Shown: positions 11,965 through 24,067, counted from the stretch's first letter. The stretch: 64,000 nucleotides of DNA from Paramacrobiotus metropolitanus (GCF_019649055.1 NW_026570311.1:310001-374000); one strand, 5' to 3'. Made by a program: numbers and translations. The notes: a model not told the origin generated them from the sequence alone.

Positions 11965-12150
11965 GGAAATTGACCTAAAAAGCGTAATATTCTAGTTCGA
12001 TATTACCGCAGTTGGCTTGTAATGTCACGTTGAAGCAGCATAGACCCGGTGGCAATTTCGGGATGAAGAAATAGAGGAATTTCCGGCTATTCCAGACTTC
12101 CAGTATATGTGTAACTGTGTAAGGACTTACTATTGTCAGGCTCCGATTGT
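11965..12150 (-). pseudogene. Relic exon 2 of the membrane-protein family
   Basis: The minus strand resembles exon 2 of the family. It reads a SLTI-like start, then, across frameshifts, a YTG remnant, YFFIPKLPPGLCCFNVTL, ANCG and YYAF just before a lost FNIR and donor. At least one in-frame stop (TAG after the YTG remnant) and frame changes make it non-functional. About 12300-12345 (gaatatcag and ctgtagta words) also matches intron 1 of the copy at 8.3 kb, so this is the eroded remainder of a whole gene copy. Confidence 0.65.
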
Positions 12151-12452
12151 TCTATTTTTGTTTCGCACCTACAGGATGTTTTTACTACAGGAATTCAGGA
12201 AAAAGCGCGAGAGAATCCAGAAACGGAAGAGAAAACAGAATTCTGCCCTTCAAACGCGCTTGCTTTTTTGTTATTGTACGGTATTAGTACGAATTGTTTT
12301 GACTCATTGTCATATACACCGAATATCAGTGCATGTACTGTAGTATGCCCCCGTATCTCACAGTTTCGCGTCTTTCTACTACGTGGTTACGTTACAGTCA
12401 TGCAGATACCGGTATGTAGTCATGTATGCCCTGAGGTTATCTGAGCAGCATA

Positions 12453-12461
12453 CATAAATAG
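12453..12461 (+). promoter_or_regulatory. TATA-like box shared by two paralogues
   Basis: CATAAATAG lies 347 bp upstream of the ATG at 12800. The same word stands 265 bp upstream of the paralogue ATG at 19813. The two flanks share other words down to a TTTCTAG site just before both genes, which suggests a shared 5'-UTR intron. Promoter function is inferred from conservation only. Confidence 0.3.
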
Positions 12462-12799
12462 TCGGTGTAGTCGGTTGTAGGCCAGTAATCTGTGTCGAGA
12501 AGTGTATGATCACAACATGATCGTATCACGTTAAAAGCATGACAGATGCGGTAATTCATCTCGTATTCCTTCTGCTTTATTATTTTAACGTTTTTATCTT
12601 TTCTAGATGGGCATAAGAGTAATGGTGATTATGTACAAATATACAGCCACACTGTACGCAGTACCGCCTTAATTCAGGGCAGAAACTGATATGGTTAAGC
12701 AGAAGCGAAGCGTCGCTGTACGCGGCTTTGTATTCGTAGACGAAGTTGAGTTATTCGTAACTAAATACCGGCTTCCGTTAATCCCGCCTGGGGTGCATC

Positions 12800-13994
12800 A
12801 TGGATTCCGGAGTTATTCTTGCTCTGCTGATTCTACTTGTTTTGCCTTTTGCTTATGGAACTCCATATTATGCGCTATGTGGGTAAATATTGGTGACAGT
12901 TTATAAAATTCTCGGAAACAGGTTTTTTTCGTGACGTGAAAGCCCCCTTTATTTTAGACAAAATTCCGTGTTGCGGAAGCCAAATTAGATTTAACTGTGC
13001 AGCCATATTGAGTGGAGAAGCCGGGACAATAGAATTCCGTCCTGTTAGCGAGGATGACTGGCAAATTAATTTGGATCTGGAAAAGGACTGTGCCGAGCCA
13101 CCCCATACATTTGCCTTTTATCTTAATATTCGGTCTGTAAAGGTTTCACTTGCCTGTTTGCGCAACTCTTCTTGAAGCTTTTTTCGATCATCTTGATATT
13201 CCATCGAGCGATCTGGTTCCATCCTTTTGTGCGTCATTGCAGACGGATCAACCTACCGTCCACTTATCGCTTAGCAATGTACGAGTACGAAGTCGAATCA
13301 GGAAGCCGTACACTCGTCAAAGATCTGCAGTACTTCCAGCGCACACTCCACGATCCGGCATCCATCTCCCATCTTCTGACTAAATACTCTCCGCATCCAA
13401 GCATTGCTATCGAATATTCTCGAGGAAGTGCGGCTAACAATCCATCCAGCTTTGTTTCCATCGATTATGTTATCATATCAAGTAAGTTACAACTGTCGGT
13501 CAGACGGTAATCGTACACTTACAGTTTATGCAAGCATCTCAAATTCTCAATTAGCGTGCTTTTGCAGACACATCTTCATCGGTCAATACATACTGCCATG
13601 CTTTGTCCGGCTACGTGAACCAAGAATACATTTGTGATAAAGATGGAGAAAGGGATCGGGTTAATTGTCCCAGTGCGTACGTTCCCGACATGGGACGCAA
13701 TCCGGCATTCGGACGCCAGTGTTCCAGCACATCAGAAGATGATGGTAAGACACTCACCCACGCATCGAACAAAGATATACTTGAAGATGTTATTATTCTG
13801 GACAACCTCTTGCAGATTCCGGTACTAATGTTCTGGACGCTAAAACCATCACGATAATTGCCATTGGTTCCGTTTTTGTCGCGTTGGTCGTGATTTTTAG
13901 CATCCTGTCCATGGTAGCTAGACGAAATGATTCAAACGCGCTGCCTGTACCGGCAGACGGCATTTTTCTTATTAGCACAGGCCAGCCACATTAA
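12800..13994 (+). CDS. Type I membrane protein, short-tail family member
   Basis: Exons are 12800-12878, 12958-13132, 13243-13481, 13568-13744 and 13816-13994. Introns are 71-110 nt and the product is 282 residues. The signal peptide is MDSGVILALLILLVLPFAYG. The ectodomain keeps the family pattern (KIPCCGSQI, SGEAGTIEF, CAEPPHTFAFYLNIR, then NLPSTYRLAMYE to IDYVIIS). Exon 4 has YCHALSGYVN, YICDKDGERDRVNCP and GRQC. Exon 5 is a transmembrane helix with a tail of only about 30 residues that lacks PPxY and SRPxVxG. The exon 2 donor is GTCTGT, a non-consensus site shared with the paralogue at 19.8 kb. The phases are identical to the long-tail members, so both types come from one ancestor. Its function is unknown. 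Confidence 0.78.
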
Positions 13995-15415
13995 TCGCGT
14001 TTTGTGTAAGAGTAAATTAAACATTAATCTCATTTTGTGTTTTCTTGCTCTCTGTGTTGACGTATGTATACATGATCTATGTGGACTCCAAGGTTTCTTT
14101 TAAAATTAACCGCTTCATCCATGGTCCGAACGAAGTAGGGAGAACCCGTTGCCCCGAGACACTTCAGTTATATTTTAATCGATAGAAACTGGTGATCGGG
14201 ATTTACCAGTGTGCTGCTGTCGCCGCCTGCCGATTTCTTCTACTACTAAAATGGATACCGAACTTCCCCCGGGCCTGAGTCGATCAGTTAAAAATGTATC
14301 TGCCTCCAAGATTGGCGTGCGTTCGGGTTTCCCTGTCTTCAGTCTGAGCAGCCGCGGATCCCGCGGTAGCGAAAATGAACTTCAGTGAGAAGGTGCGACA
14401 GTGTCCACTCAGACCGCGTCCTATGCTAAGCACATGCCGCGTTTCCAGGCATGAGGAGTGTGTCCGTTCGGGCGACAATCGGACGTACTGGATACATTGG
14501 GGAGGCTCAAGCTTCGCTGGGATGCTCGCTGAAACCGTTGATCCTGACATCTTGCCGTGGTGACAATGTCTCCCGGTGCAGAATGAGCAAGGAACAGTCC
14601 GTGGTGGTCGTACACGTCAACTGGGTTCAGCACAGGACCAGGCTTCTCAAATAACTGCCCCCAGCCTAAGATCCACGGATATCGTCACAATGTCATCCTC
14701 CCAGAACGCCGACAGTGCGCGTTGAAGACAAGGTTGTCAACCAAATGCCGGCTTCGGATATTGAAGGAGGTCTCCTGATTTCATCGTGGCGAAGATTTCC
14801 CTGTGGGTGTAGCCTTGATGTGATCTGCCTGCTGCTGTGCTAAAAAACATTTACAACGCTAAAAACAGCTTTGTGCAAAAGCTATTGACTTGTAAAGTGA
14901 GAATTAGAAAGGAGAAAGTAATTCGTGGCGTGTTTGTTTATCACGATCCTGATTCACAGTTAATCTCCTAGTAATTCTCACTGCACTGTTTTATAATTAA
15001 ATCAGTATCTCACGCATTCAGTGTTCACAAAACAGCATCCGAAGTTTCTCTTACAACCATTGAAATTAAACTCTATGGGTGGTGCTTGGTTCTGATTAAA
15101 CCGGAGCGTTGAAATGGTCAGTTTTGTCGTCCCATTTTGCTAACTTACGTCATGCATTCAGAGAACTACTAGAGTTATGGAAAAATTTTGAAAGGTGACT
15201 TCGCTACCACGAAAATAGATTAACCTCTACGAAATTTCGAGGCGCTAAGAAATCAGCTGACTTAAATTACGCAGTTGAAGACGAAGGTACAGCTAATACA
15301 GTGGCATACAAAATGATACACATAGTTTGCACATCACAGAGATCTTTAGGTTTTGTAATTACTAATATCACAGATGGTAAATTTGCAAGCAGTTTTGGGT
15401 GAGCATAGGATACAA
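13995..15415. other. Intergenic, nothing recognised
   Basis: I found no exon homologous to the neighbouring family and no transposon signature. Open frames are short and lack support. Confidence 0.4.
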
Positions 15416-16444
15416 TTAAAATTTTGGTATTGGCGGCTGAGGCATAGGAACGCTGCCTTGTGCCGGTGATGCAGTAACTTCTTCATAAGAAGGCGGAGCT
15501 CCCATAAATGGCGGAGTGGGTCCGACAGCAAAAACAGGCGCATCGGCTACAATAGGCCGACTGGTTTGCAAGGTGCCTCTTGTCGATGTCGGAACGATGG
15601 GTCGGTTGCGCGATATCTTTCGTCTGGCGCAAACCTCGGCAACAACGACAATGAGGAAGACGACAAAACACACGCAGCCCATGACGATTCCCGTAATGGC
15701 GCCGGGGCCCAAACCATTGTCATGACTGCCTAGAAAACAATGCGTTAATGATCGATCTGCATTGTATACTTTTATTGCTCGTAAGCCCGTTGCAATTATC
15801 AATTTGTTTGTAGAAGTATGGACATTATAATTGACAGAGCCTACTCACTTTGCGTATTCCAGTAATTAGGCGTGGACGAATAATAATAATAAGGCGGTGA
15901 AGTAGCCGGCCGATTCGTGCATTGCCGCGAGAAGGACGGATTATATCCCGCCACAGTGGGCAAGAATTCGATTGGACAGTTGACACGATTATTTACACCA
16001 TCCGTATCACAGATGAAAATATTGCTCACATAACCAGATAAAGCTGAGCAGCGGCTATTCATGGAATGTGGAGTATCTAGTCGTAACCGATAAGGTTTAT
16101 TGAACGAATTCGCGCACGCATGGTTTCTTTTTCCTCACCTTCTGTAATAACGAAATCGATGAACGCTTCATGGTATCCAGCGGCGGAAGATGAACTGCGG
16201 TGGTACTCCAAGGTAAAAGATGGCTTTGTGACGTACGATGTCAGCGCTTGTGACACCGACGCTGGATCATGATATCCTGGTACATTACCCTTCAACTCTT
16301 TGAGAAGAACGTACTTTTGAATTCCATATCGGTTGTTTTCATACAGTCTGACAAAGTCCTCTGCAGGCAGGATTTATTGCAATTTATCAACAACGAATAA
16401 GCACTTTTGAAACAGCACATACAAATTTGATACAATAACACATA

Positions 16445-17782
16445 CAAAGGGCATTCCAAAAGTTTCTTTCGCTATTTTGTTTCTTTTGAACAGCAGCAGC
16501 TGGACGTAAGTTAGGTACACCACTGTCGAGAATGGTCAGTGATGCAATGACTCATACACATCCGGCAGGCCAGTTAACCACTGGCTATTTATCGCATTTA
16601 ATTTTCGCCAGTCAGTGTGGCAAAGCCTCGCACGCGCATGTGTTTCGACATGCCGTTTACCAAGGAGCATATTCGCACTGTTATCTTTTCTGAATTTTGT
16701 CTAGGTAACGACTGTAGAGTTTGTTTTGAAAAAATTAGTGGGGTTTGGACAGTATTCTCCTTCGATCCAGACAGTTAGGACTTGGTACAGGAAATTCCGG
16801 AATGGACAGCAAATTGTAGAAGATGGTCGAAGATTGGGAAGACCACGGACAGCGGTCAACTGCGCAAACATTGCTCGCGTTCGCGAAATCGTGCACCAAA
16901 ATCCACGAGTGACAGTTTCGCAGATAATGTACGATCTGGGGATTGGAGCACAGGCCGTGGCGACCATCCTGCACGATCATCTGAATTTGCGGAAAATTGT
17001 GTCGAAATTTGCTCCTCATACGCTCACGGATAGTCAGAAACGGGCTTGTGTTGATTTTTGTCGGGATCTGCTGAAGCGCTGTCGGAATCATCCTCAACGT
17101 TATTTATCAAACATCGCCACAGGTGACGAGACTTGGGTCTACCATAGGGATCCGCTTACGAAGCGACAGTCGAGGGAATGGACGGAGAGAGGGATGAAGG
17201 GACCAGTGCAGGTACGCCGCGATCGCTACACTGAGAAGACAATGTTCTCCGTTTTCTTCAACGCCAGAGGCGTAATAAGTGTGACGCGTGTACCCGAAGG
17301 AAGAACAGTGACGGCTCAGTTCTACATTCGTAAATGTTTGCGCAAGACCCTGGCTAAGCTGCGGAAAGATGTTGGAAAGAAGCAAATGCGCCACCAGCTC
17401 CTGGACCACGACAACGCGCGTGCTCACACGGCCTCCCTGACAAAAAAATTTTCTGAAGTCACGGAAAGTTAGATTACTCCCACACCCACCCTATTCTCCG
17501 GACCTAAGCCCGTGTGATTTTTTCCTGTTTTGGAAGATGAAGGATCTGCTCAGAGGAAAGCGCTATAAAAATGCAACGGAAGCGGAAGCTGCCGTGAGAG
17601 GCGTTCTGCGAAGTCTTTCAGTAGATGGATTTTCTCTTGTTTTTGATGATAGGTTGCACCGGTGTAAAATGTGCATTAAATATAAGGATGATTACTTTGA
17701 ATAAATAAAATGTAAGACCAAGGAAATGTTGCGCGGTTCAAAAGATATAAAATAGCGAAAGAAACTTTTGGAATGCCCTTTG
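16445..17782 (+). mobile_element. mariner transposon, 1338 bp
   Basis: Inverted termini (CAAAGGGCATTCCAAAAG at the left, its complement at the right) match over about 34 bp. They are flanked by TA on both sides (16443-16444 and 17783-17784), the target duplication of the Tc1/mariner superfamily. The length is typical for mariner. The element sits in an intron of a minus-strand gene, in the opposite orientation. Confidence 0.93.
16650..17704 (+). pseudogene. mariner transposase, DD34D type, two frameshifts
   Basis: From ATG 16650 the frame reads MPFTKEHIRTVIF. One extra A in the run at about 16729-16734 must then be removed to continue into the helix-turn-helix region and GRPRT linker. The catalytic Asp residues are in TGDETWV, DHDNARAH and PYSPDLSPCDFF, with 34 residues between the last two once a second 1-bp insertion near 17445-17455 is corrected. 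That matches mariner DD34D transposases. The protein would end at 17704. Both frameshifts lie in homopolymer runs, so the copy is inactive as it stands. Confidence 0.85.
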
Positions 17783-18003
17783 TACAATATCATTTCGGAG
17801 CGGTTGCTTGACATATCGGAAATTGAAATGGAAGGCATATTTTTCACGCCCAGCGTAGCCGGCGCAGTTGCTGGCTAATGTTATGTTGGTGTAGCACAGA
17901 CCCGGTCTCAGGGTTGTGATTATAAAGTAGCGGAATGTACCTGCTCGGCCGGTACCCACTGTCAGGCTTTGGTTGCATATGTCCTCCAGATTGCAATCTG
18001 CAA

Positions 18004-19547
18004 ATTAATTTAATGTTTACTTCGGACAATCAGGTACGATGGTATATATTCAAGATTATTAGTTACAATGTGCGAAATTGTAGTTTCTATCAAGTATTGC
18101 TGAAAAGCATACTACAAATTATTTTTCAGGAAAGACAATAGCTGAACTCGTTTCGGAAGTGGCGTTCGTTTGCAGAATAAAGTACGGCCACATACAGGCA
18201 TTAATGTTAATCTTCCTAACTGCACGCAACGAGGTGCGGAAGTGTGTGGGCTATCTGAGCAGAGGCTGAAGGGGCACCCGGCAGGTGTCGTGCTCGACCT
18301 GCACGTGCGTGCGCAGCGATCGACATCTTATATAAAGAGACATGCACAGCCGGACAGTGGGCGTAACTGAGAAGACACAACAGGGACGTTAGTCCAATGT
18401 AGTAGTAAGCAGCCAGTGATATTATTTCTGCCATGTCATTCAATGGTAGTAATATTAACACGTTTATTTTAACAGTCAACGGTAGTAATATTAACACGTG
18501 AAGAAAACTGAGTATGTGCATTCTCCAGTTTTGCACTGAAATAAAAGTTATTTTGTTTTAAATGTTTACAGCACAGCGTATACAAAGTAAATGACGCACT
18601 TTACTTTGGAACTTCTTATAATGATAGCAAACATCCGTATTAATCAGCAAATGTTTGTTAACGGCTCGGACCTTTTTTTCGCGCAATGTATCCCTGACAT
18701 GTACCGCAGTACTGCGATTTCGATTTTCAGATCAGATCAAAAAGCGGGCCACCACTTTAACATACTAACGGATACGTAAATAGCATTAAAACCGCCAGAA
18801 CGAGGTACAGTTGACGTCACAGACAGCGGATTTCCCCGTTGAATTTCAATGCTAAGATGTTGCAGTAAATCTCGTAAGATCGCCGTTCTCCAGTAGCATC
18901 CTTAAGTCGTGCGCCCAATCCACGTAACAATGTATTGCATGCTGGGCCGGCGACACCGAAAGTTTCGAAAGCTAAGGCAACAAACCAATACTCGGGTGCT
19001 AGGTAATCGTATTTCCGGCACTTTTCTTCTTATGTTTTCCTGGCAGCTTCTCCGGCTTTGATACTGCTGATTATGACGTCAGACAAGGCAACTGTGTCCA
19101 CACAGACAAGGCAACTGTGTCCACATGGCTCCAGTACAGCCGGTACATTAGCGGCAACTAGGCTTCTCCGAATCACTCGTTGAATGATGAGTGACGGAGG
19201 AAACATCCGGCGCTTTTTTTACATGAAAGTCCATGTTGGCCATATAGGTCGAAAGGTTGCCGGCAGTCAGCGCAGAGATAAGGGCTGCAGATTGGTGTGC
19301 CATTTAGTAATCCAACGGCAGCAAGGAAGCTCTCATCGGACAGTAGGGTTTCAAGGGAAGGCAGTGATTGAGCCATAACATGGTATCACGTAGTTTTGCT
19401 TCGACCTACATCATTTTATGTGAATAGAATTATCATAATACTGTGAACCAGCGAACCAACCCCATAAAGTAGCGCAGCTAGATTTCAGATGTCTTGTACG
19501 CTAAACGCTTAGCTACTCGTGGATGCCCTGAGAGAAGCCGGTCGCAG
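18004..19547. other. Intergenic, small direct repeats only
   Basis: ggtagtaatattaacacgt occurs twice (about 18444 and 18481). A 23-bp unit beginning agacaaggcaactgtg is repeated in tandem at 19081-19126. No gene is recognised. Confidence 0.5.
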
Positions 19548-19556
19548 CATAAATAG
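19548..19556 (+). promoter_or_regulatory. TATA-like box of the second short-tail copy
   Basis: CATAAATAG is in the same relative context as the word at 12453, upstream of the paralogous gene. The two promoter regions are visibly homologous. Confidence 0.3.
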
Positions 19557-19812
19557 ACATCGAAAATTGCGTGATTCCAGCATGATCATTTCATGTAGCA
19601 TACATGACAAATCCTGGTAATTGCGACATCACTTGCTTTAGCGCAACAACTAATGTTTTTAACGTTTTCTAGAGAATGATGTGGTCATCCACACAGTCCA
19701 ACATTAACAACAGCCTCTGAGTGAAAAGTGGAAAAGTAAACTCGTCTTATACTAAAATAAGCATGCACATATAAATAATTACGCAAGTGTTATTGTCTTT
19801 TCGGTGTGAATA

Positions 19813-21215
19813 ATGGGTTTTAAAATTGTTTTTGCGACGTTATCTTTACTGATTGTCCATATCATTCATGGAACGCCATATTATCCGCTCTGTGGGTACA
19901 TTTGGAAGCCTGCAAAACTACGAAAACTTACATTCCGTTCTCGTTAATCGTAGATACCGTTCCGTGCTGCGGAGGCGACATCACATTGAACTGCAGCATA
20001 CAGAGCGGATCAGCCGGGACAATAGAATTTCGTCCCGTTACCCACAATAACTGGACCATTAACTTGAATCTAGAGACGGATCTCCGCCCTACCACCCGAG
20101 ACCTTTGCATTGTATCTCAACGTTCGGTCTGTAAAATTTTCACTTGGCGGTTTCGGCGAAACAGTTGGCTATGTGCTGATGTTCAGTACATAACTAGTAT
20201 GTACTGGTCACCTTGAAGTTTTAGCTTTTTTCATTTTTTTGGAACGATTCGGCTTCTCATGTTCTGTGTTTACGGCAGACGGATTAATCTACCATCCACG
20301 TATCAGTTAACAATGTATGAGGGCGCACTGGGGAATCGTACGCGCGTCAAAGATCTCCGGCACTTCCAACGAACACTCCGCAATCCGGCATCCATCTCTC
20401 ATGTGTTAACCAAATATTCTTCAAACCCGAACATCCAGTATTCTCGATGGAATTTGACAGTTAACGATTCGTCCAGTTATGTTTTTATGGATTATGTCGT
20501 CCTAACAAGTAAGCCACGAATATCCCTCGTAAGAATGCCGGACAGAATTTCATTTCCGCTACACAATATTGCTGTAAACGCAGTTATCATCATCTTACGT
20601 TTATAGGAAGTGTAGAAATAGAAAGGTTTTTCAACGGAAGCTGGATTTTATAGTGAAGCCAAACTGGATTTTTACTATTCAAGATTTGGTCAGCTAATTT
20701 TTAGGCCCGACGATTTGAAGGAAAAAAAATCTTTCCAAAATAGCAGCTTTCTTGTGGTAATTTAAATGAATACCCTTTTTTGCTGATTGTAAAGTGATTT
20801 TTGCAGAGGCGTCATCATCTTTCAATACATACTGCCATGCTTTATCGGGCTACATAAATCAAGAGTACATTTGTGATGGCGATGGAGAAACGGATCGTGT
20901 TAATTGTCCCAGCGTCTACATCCCCGACATCGGACGCAATCCGGCATCTGGCCGCCAATGTCCCAGCCCAGCAGCAGGTAAGACTCTGCACACGAGATAC
21001 GAGATATTGTTTAGCAATCTGATTATTCCTAATCCTGACACTTCCTTGCAGGTTCCAACAGTGATGTCCGAGATGCTCACACCCTGACGATGATAATAAT
21101 CGGTTCCGTATTTGTCGCGTTGATCGTGATTTTTGTAATCGTGGCGCTGATTGCTAAACGAGCGGATGCAAAAGTGCTTGCCGGACCCCACAGCAGGAAT
21201 TACGAATCCATATGA
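19813..21215 (+). pseudogene. Short-tail family member with 1-bp frameshift
   Basis: The exon set mirrors the gene at 12800: 19813-19891, 19954-20126, 20279-20508, 20807-20977 and 21052-21215. It has a signal peptide (MGFKIVFATLSLLIV), SGSAGTIEFRPV, a four-Cys module (YCHALSGYIN, YICDGDG, RVNCP) and a helix with a short basic tail. In exon 2, at about 20079-20086, one extra base replaces the codon of a conserved Cys. The frame then leaves PETFALYLNVR and runs into a stop within the following intron. All other exons are open and all splice sites are kept. It is therefore either a very young pseudogene or a sequencing or assembly error in an otherwise good gene. Confidence 0.7.
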
Positions 21216-21571
21216 TGAGATGGGAGGGGCTCTCCATGCTACCCTAGGTTACCACTGTTTTAATGGCTATGGAAGATTAAATCTTTTAGATCTATGGTAT
21301 CTCTGCGTTTGTGCTGTGATGAACGATACTAATACGGTCGTACAATACCATTTCAGAATTTAATATGGTTGCTGGGTACCGGGTAACCGGTGTATCATGT
21401 CCGTGCTATATAGTAACTTACTATTTTTTTTTGTGACTTCGCCAAGGCCCGAAGGGAAAAGCAATGGAAGCACTGCAACATGACCAATTGCAGAGTGGTG
21501 TATTCGTTTATTACGCGAAAACTCTACAAAAGTTTCTGTTATATGCTGGTGGACAAATGGGATGAAACATG

Positions 21572-21790
21572 TGTAACCGACCAAAACGTCCGGACGACCA
21601 AGACGTCCGGCGGACCTAAACAGCGCTCCGACCATAGTTATCCGGCTCGAAAAACTATTAAAAGCATTAGGTACATTAAGAAAACGAAAAATAGTGAGTG
21701 GACAATATTTACGGCCGAAGTTTTTTCGCCCCCGAACGGTTTGGTCGGTTTAACGCCAAAAACGTCCAGCGGACGTCTTGGTCGGTTACA
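21572..21790. mobile_element. MITE-like element with inverted termini
   Basis: The left end TGTAACCGACCAAAACGTCC and the right end, whose complement is TGTAACCGACCAAGACGTCC, form terminal inverted repeats with one mismatch in 20. They bound 219 bp with no coding capacity; an internal gtttggtcggttt repeats part of the terminus. I could not identify a convincing target-site duplication, so the superfamily is open. Confidence 0.55.
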
Positions 21791-21863
21791 ATTTACAAAT
21801 TTGCGCTGCTAAATCAAGGTTATGTTGATCGTAAGACGTGCCAACAATTCCATCTCTGAAAAG

Positions 21864-21972
21864 TTACTGTGTTGTCGAGTCAACTTGGCACCTTTTTTTA
21901 CAGTGAGTTATACGCTAAGCGGATACGACTCACTGTAAAAAAAGGTGCCAAGTTGAGTCGACAACACAGTAA
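21864..21972. repeat. Long near-perfect hairpin
   Basis: Two 45-bp arms (21864-21908 and 21928-21972) are complementary with a single mismatch, around a 19-nt loop. The arms contain ggtgccaagttga. It may be a foldback element or a snap-back duplication. Confidence 0.85.
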
Positions 21973-22392
21973 GTTATTTTGTACATATCGCTAACTTGTA
22001 GAATTTGGTGTGATGCGGCAGCAACCTCCCAGAAAGAGAACAACAGAACGTTTTTTGTGAATGTCGAAAGCTGACCTGATTTCTTTTGATTATAGAGATT
22101 TGGATACGGTTCCGTCTTTTACCCACTGAGATATTATATACCCTTTGACGCACGTGCGAGCGCTTGTCGAGTTCATGAACATGAGTTTATAATCATTCTT
22201 TCTTAAGATCCATTTCTGCTCGGTGGGTTTATTTACTGTTTAATATTAGGCTACTGTTTACTGCCGGTTTACTTACTGTTTACTAAGTAAAGCAGCATTG
22301 GTGGGTTTTCGTTAGAACCGATTTCTGATAATAACGGAGTATTTAACGGACATCATTACATCAAATAAAAAAAAACTGCTAAAAAGGCTGAG
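21973..22392. other. 3' flank shared with the 26-kb copy
   Basis: Words around 22090-22240 match around 26130-26260 (ttggatac, catgaacatg, ttctgct). These are the downstream flanks of the two paralogous genes on the minus strand. No gene is seen. Confidence 0.5.
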
Positions 22393-24067
22393 TTAATATC
22401 TAGCTGGTGGCTGAGGCGGGTTGGTGGTAGTTGTGGCGACCGCTTCCGCGTAAGACGGCATCGGCTCGTATGTCCCAACAACAACCGGTCGGGTCGACGT
22501 TATTGTTTCGGGAGCCAAGACCACTGGAGCCGCGCGCCGAGCCGCCGCGAGTTTTCTCACCGCAACAGTAATCGTATAGAGTACGATGGCAAAAGCAAAC
22601 GCACAACCGATGCTGATCCCGGCGATGACGCCGGCGCTCATTCCATCGTCGAAAACACGATGATCTGTAATCAACATGAAATTAAAACAACATCACTTCA
22701 GGCAGTACAACGGGGTTTGTACCGTCGTTATCGGTGTTGTTACAAAGCTGCCGGGAATACGCTGGATTCCGTCCAGTGTCGAAAGTGAAGGAGCTCGGAC
22801 AATTAACCCGATCCGTTGAATCGTCTTTATCACAGATGTAGTCATCGTGCACATAGCCGGATAAGGCGCTGCAGTAGGTATTATCCGCCGAAGCTGTGTC
22901 TACAACAAAGACAAAGCAATGTCACGTTGAGCGATAACGTACAATATCACTTCACATGGACCTTCTGCTTTGGAATTCTGTGGCCGTTTACCTTCGAGGA
23001 TAACGTAGTCGATAAAGAACTCATGTGGGCTGGTAGCGTCCGAAGTGCTCCGGAAGTATTCGATGGAAATTGACGGTTGTCTGACGTACGACGTCCGCGT
23101 CTGCGCGACGGATGCCGGATTGGATAAAGCGGGTTGGTAACCGGTTAAATCTTTGAGGAGCGTACGCGAATTCGAATTACTTTCGTAGATTCTGAGGCGG
23201 TCGTTCGTTGGTACATCGAATTTACTACAAACAGTGTTGCATGCTATCAACAACTGGATTTATTTTAAATTATTCGTTGGTACCGGATGTTAAGATAAAT
23301 GCTGTAATTGTTGTACGAGATCCCACAGTTTGTCTGCAGTGTCACGTTGAGCTGGCAGAGCCCCGGATCCAAAAGCGTAACCAGCAGACACCGGAATGTG
23401 CCCGCTCTGCCGTTATATCTGTACGGGCAGTCCAGCGTCAGACTTCGAGAGCATCGATCCCACAGATCATCTAAAATGTACGCTGTACTTAACTCCACGT
23501 AATACAGTCATACAGTCATAACCTGCTAACGTTTAAATGTAATATAGTCCTTTTTTGAAAGTTACAGTATTTCATGTTAACATAATGTGAGACGGCTGCA
23601 ACAGAAAATTAATTTACGAAGCGAGCGAAAGAGTTTTTTAAGCAGCGAATATCTATGCAAATACAACGGGGAAACGCGATTTGTGTAATGGGTACGCTCC
23701 CCTATCAGGATAGCATCCTCTATATAGAGCATCCTCAGATAGCATCCTCTATCCTCTATATAGAGGAAGTTTTTCTGTTATAATGACGTTCTGTTTTGGT
23801 ACTAAGTCTGTACTTGTACAACGATACTTATTAAAGGTCTTTTAGATTTACGTGATCACACTCAAAATCGTCATTTGTCTGCGCCGTTGCTTGAACAGAC
23901 ACAAGTTATTTATTTTAATATTGCGCGGAAGCTCTTACATATATACGACAATATTTTAATTTTTATTCTTACTAACATGGTGTGTAAGCGGCGTATCCAT
24001 AAGACGATTTGATGAGTACGAACATCATCACGCTGACGCCAATGAGAACACGCATCTTCGCATTCAT
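22393..24067 (-). CDS. Type I membrane protein, tail without PPxY
   Basis: Exons are 23977-24067, 23284-23470, 22992-23224, 22723-22899 and 22393-22664. All borders are GT-AG and the product is 319 residues. The signal peptide starts MNAKMRVLIGVSVMMFVLI. The ectodomain has CPYRYNGRAGTF, NVTLQTNC and DRLRIYE to IDYVILE. The four-Cys module is YCSALSGYVHDDYICDKDD, RVNCP, SRQLC. The tail keeps STRPVVVGTY, but the usual APPSY has become PMPSY and a short segment present in the sister at 26.4 kb is missing, so the PPxY motif is lost. It forms a recent pair with the 26351-27876 copy, because exons, introns and flanks all align. Confidence 0.78.

Larger units (their letters stand above)
15416..18003 (-). 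pseudogene. Membrane-protein family copy split by a mariner element
   Basis: Exon 5 (15416-15729), exon 4 (15849-16076) and exon 3 (16139 to about 16373) are open. They encode the helix, TSRPIVADAP, GAPPSYEEVT and the four-Cys module (RCSALSGYVSNIFICDTDG). Exon 2 (about 17812-18003) has lost the ECPY segment with its conserved Cys and has no GT at the expected CG donor. Exon 3 has no AG at its expected start and carries TAA there. The mariner element 16445-17782 lies in the intron between them. No exon 1 or signal peptide could be found within 600 bp upstream. The gene is very probably dead, although its 3' half is still tidy. Confidence 0.7.
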
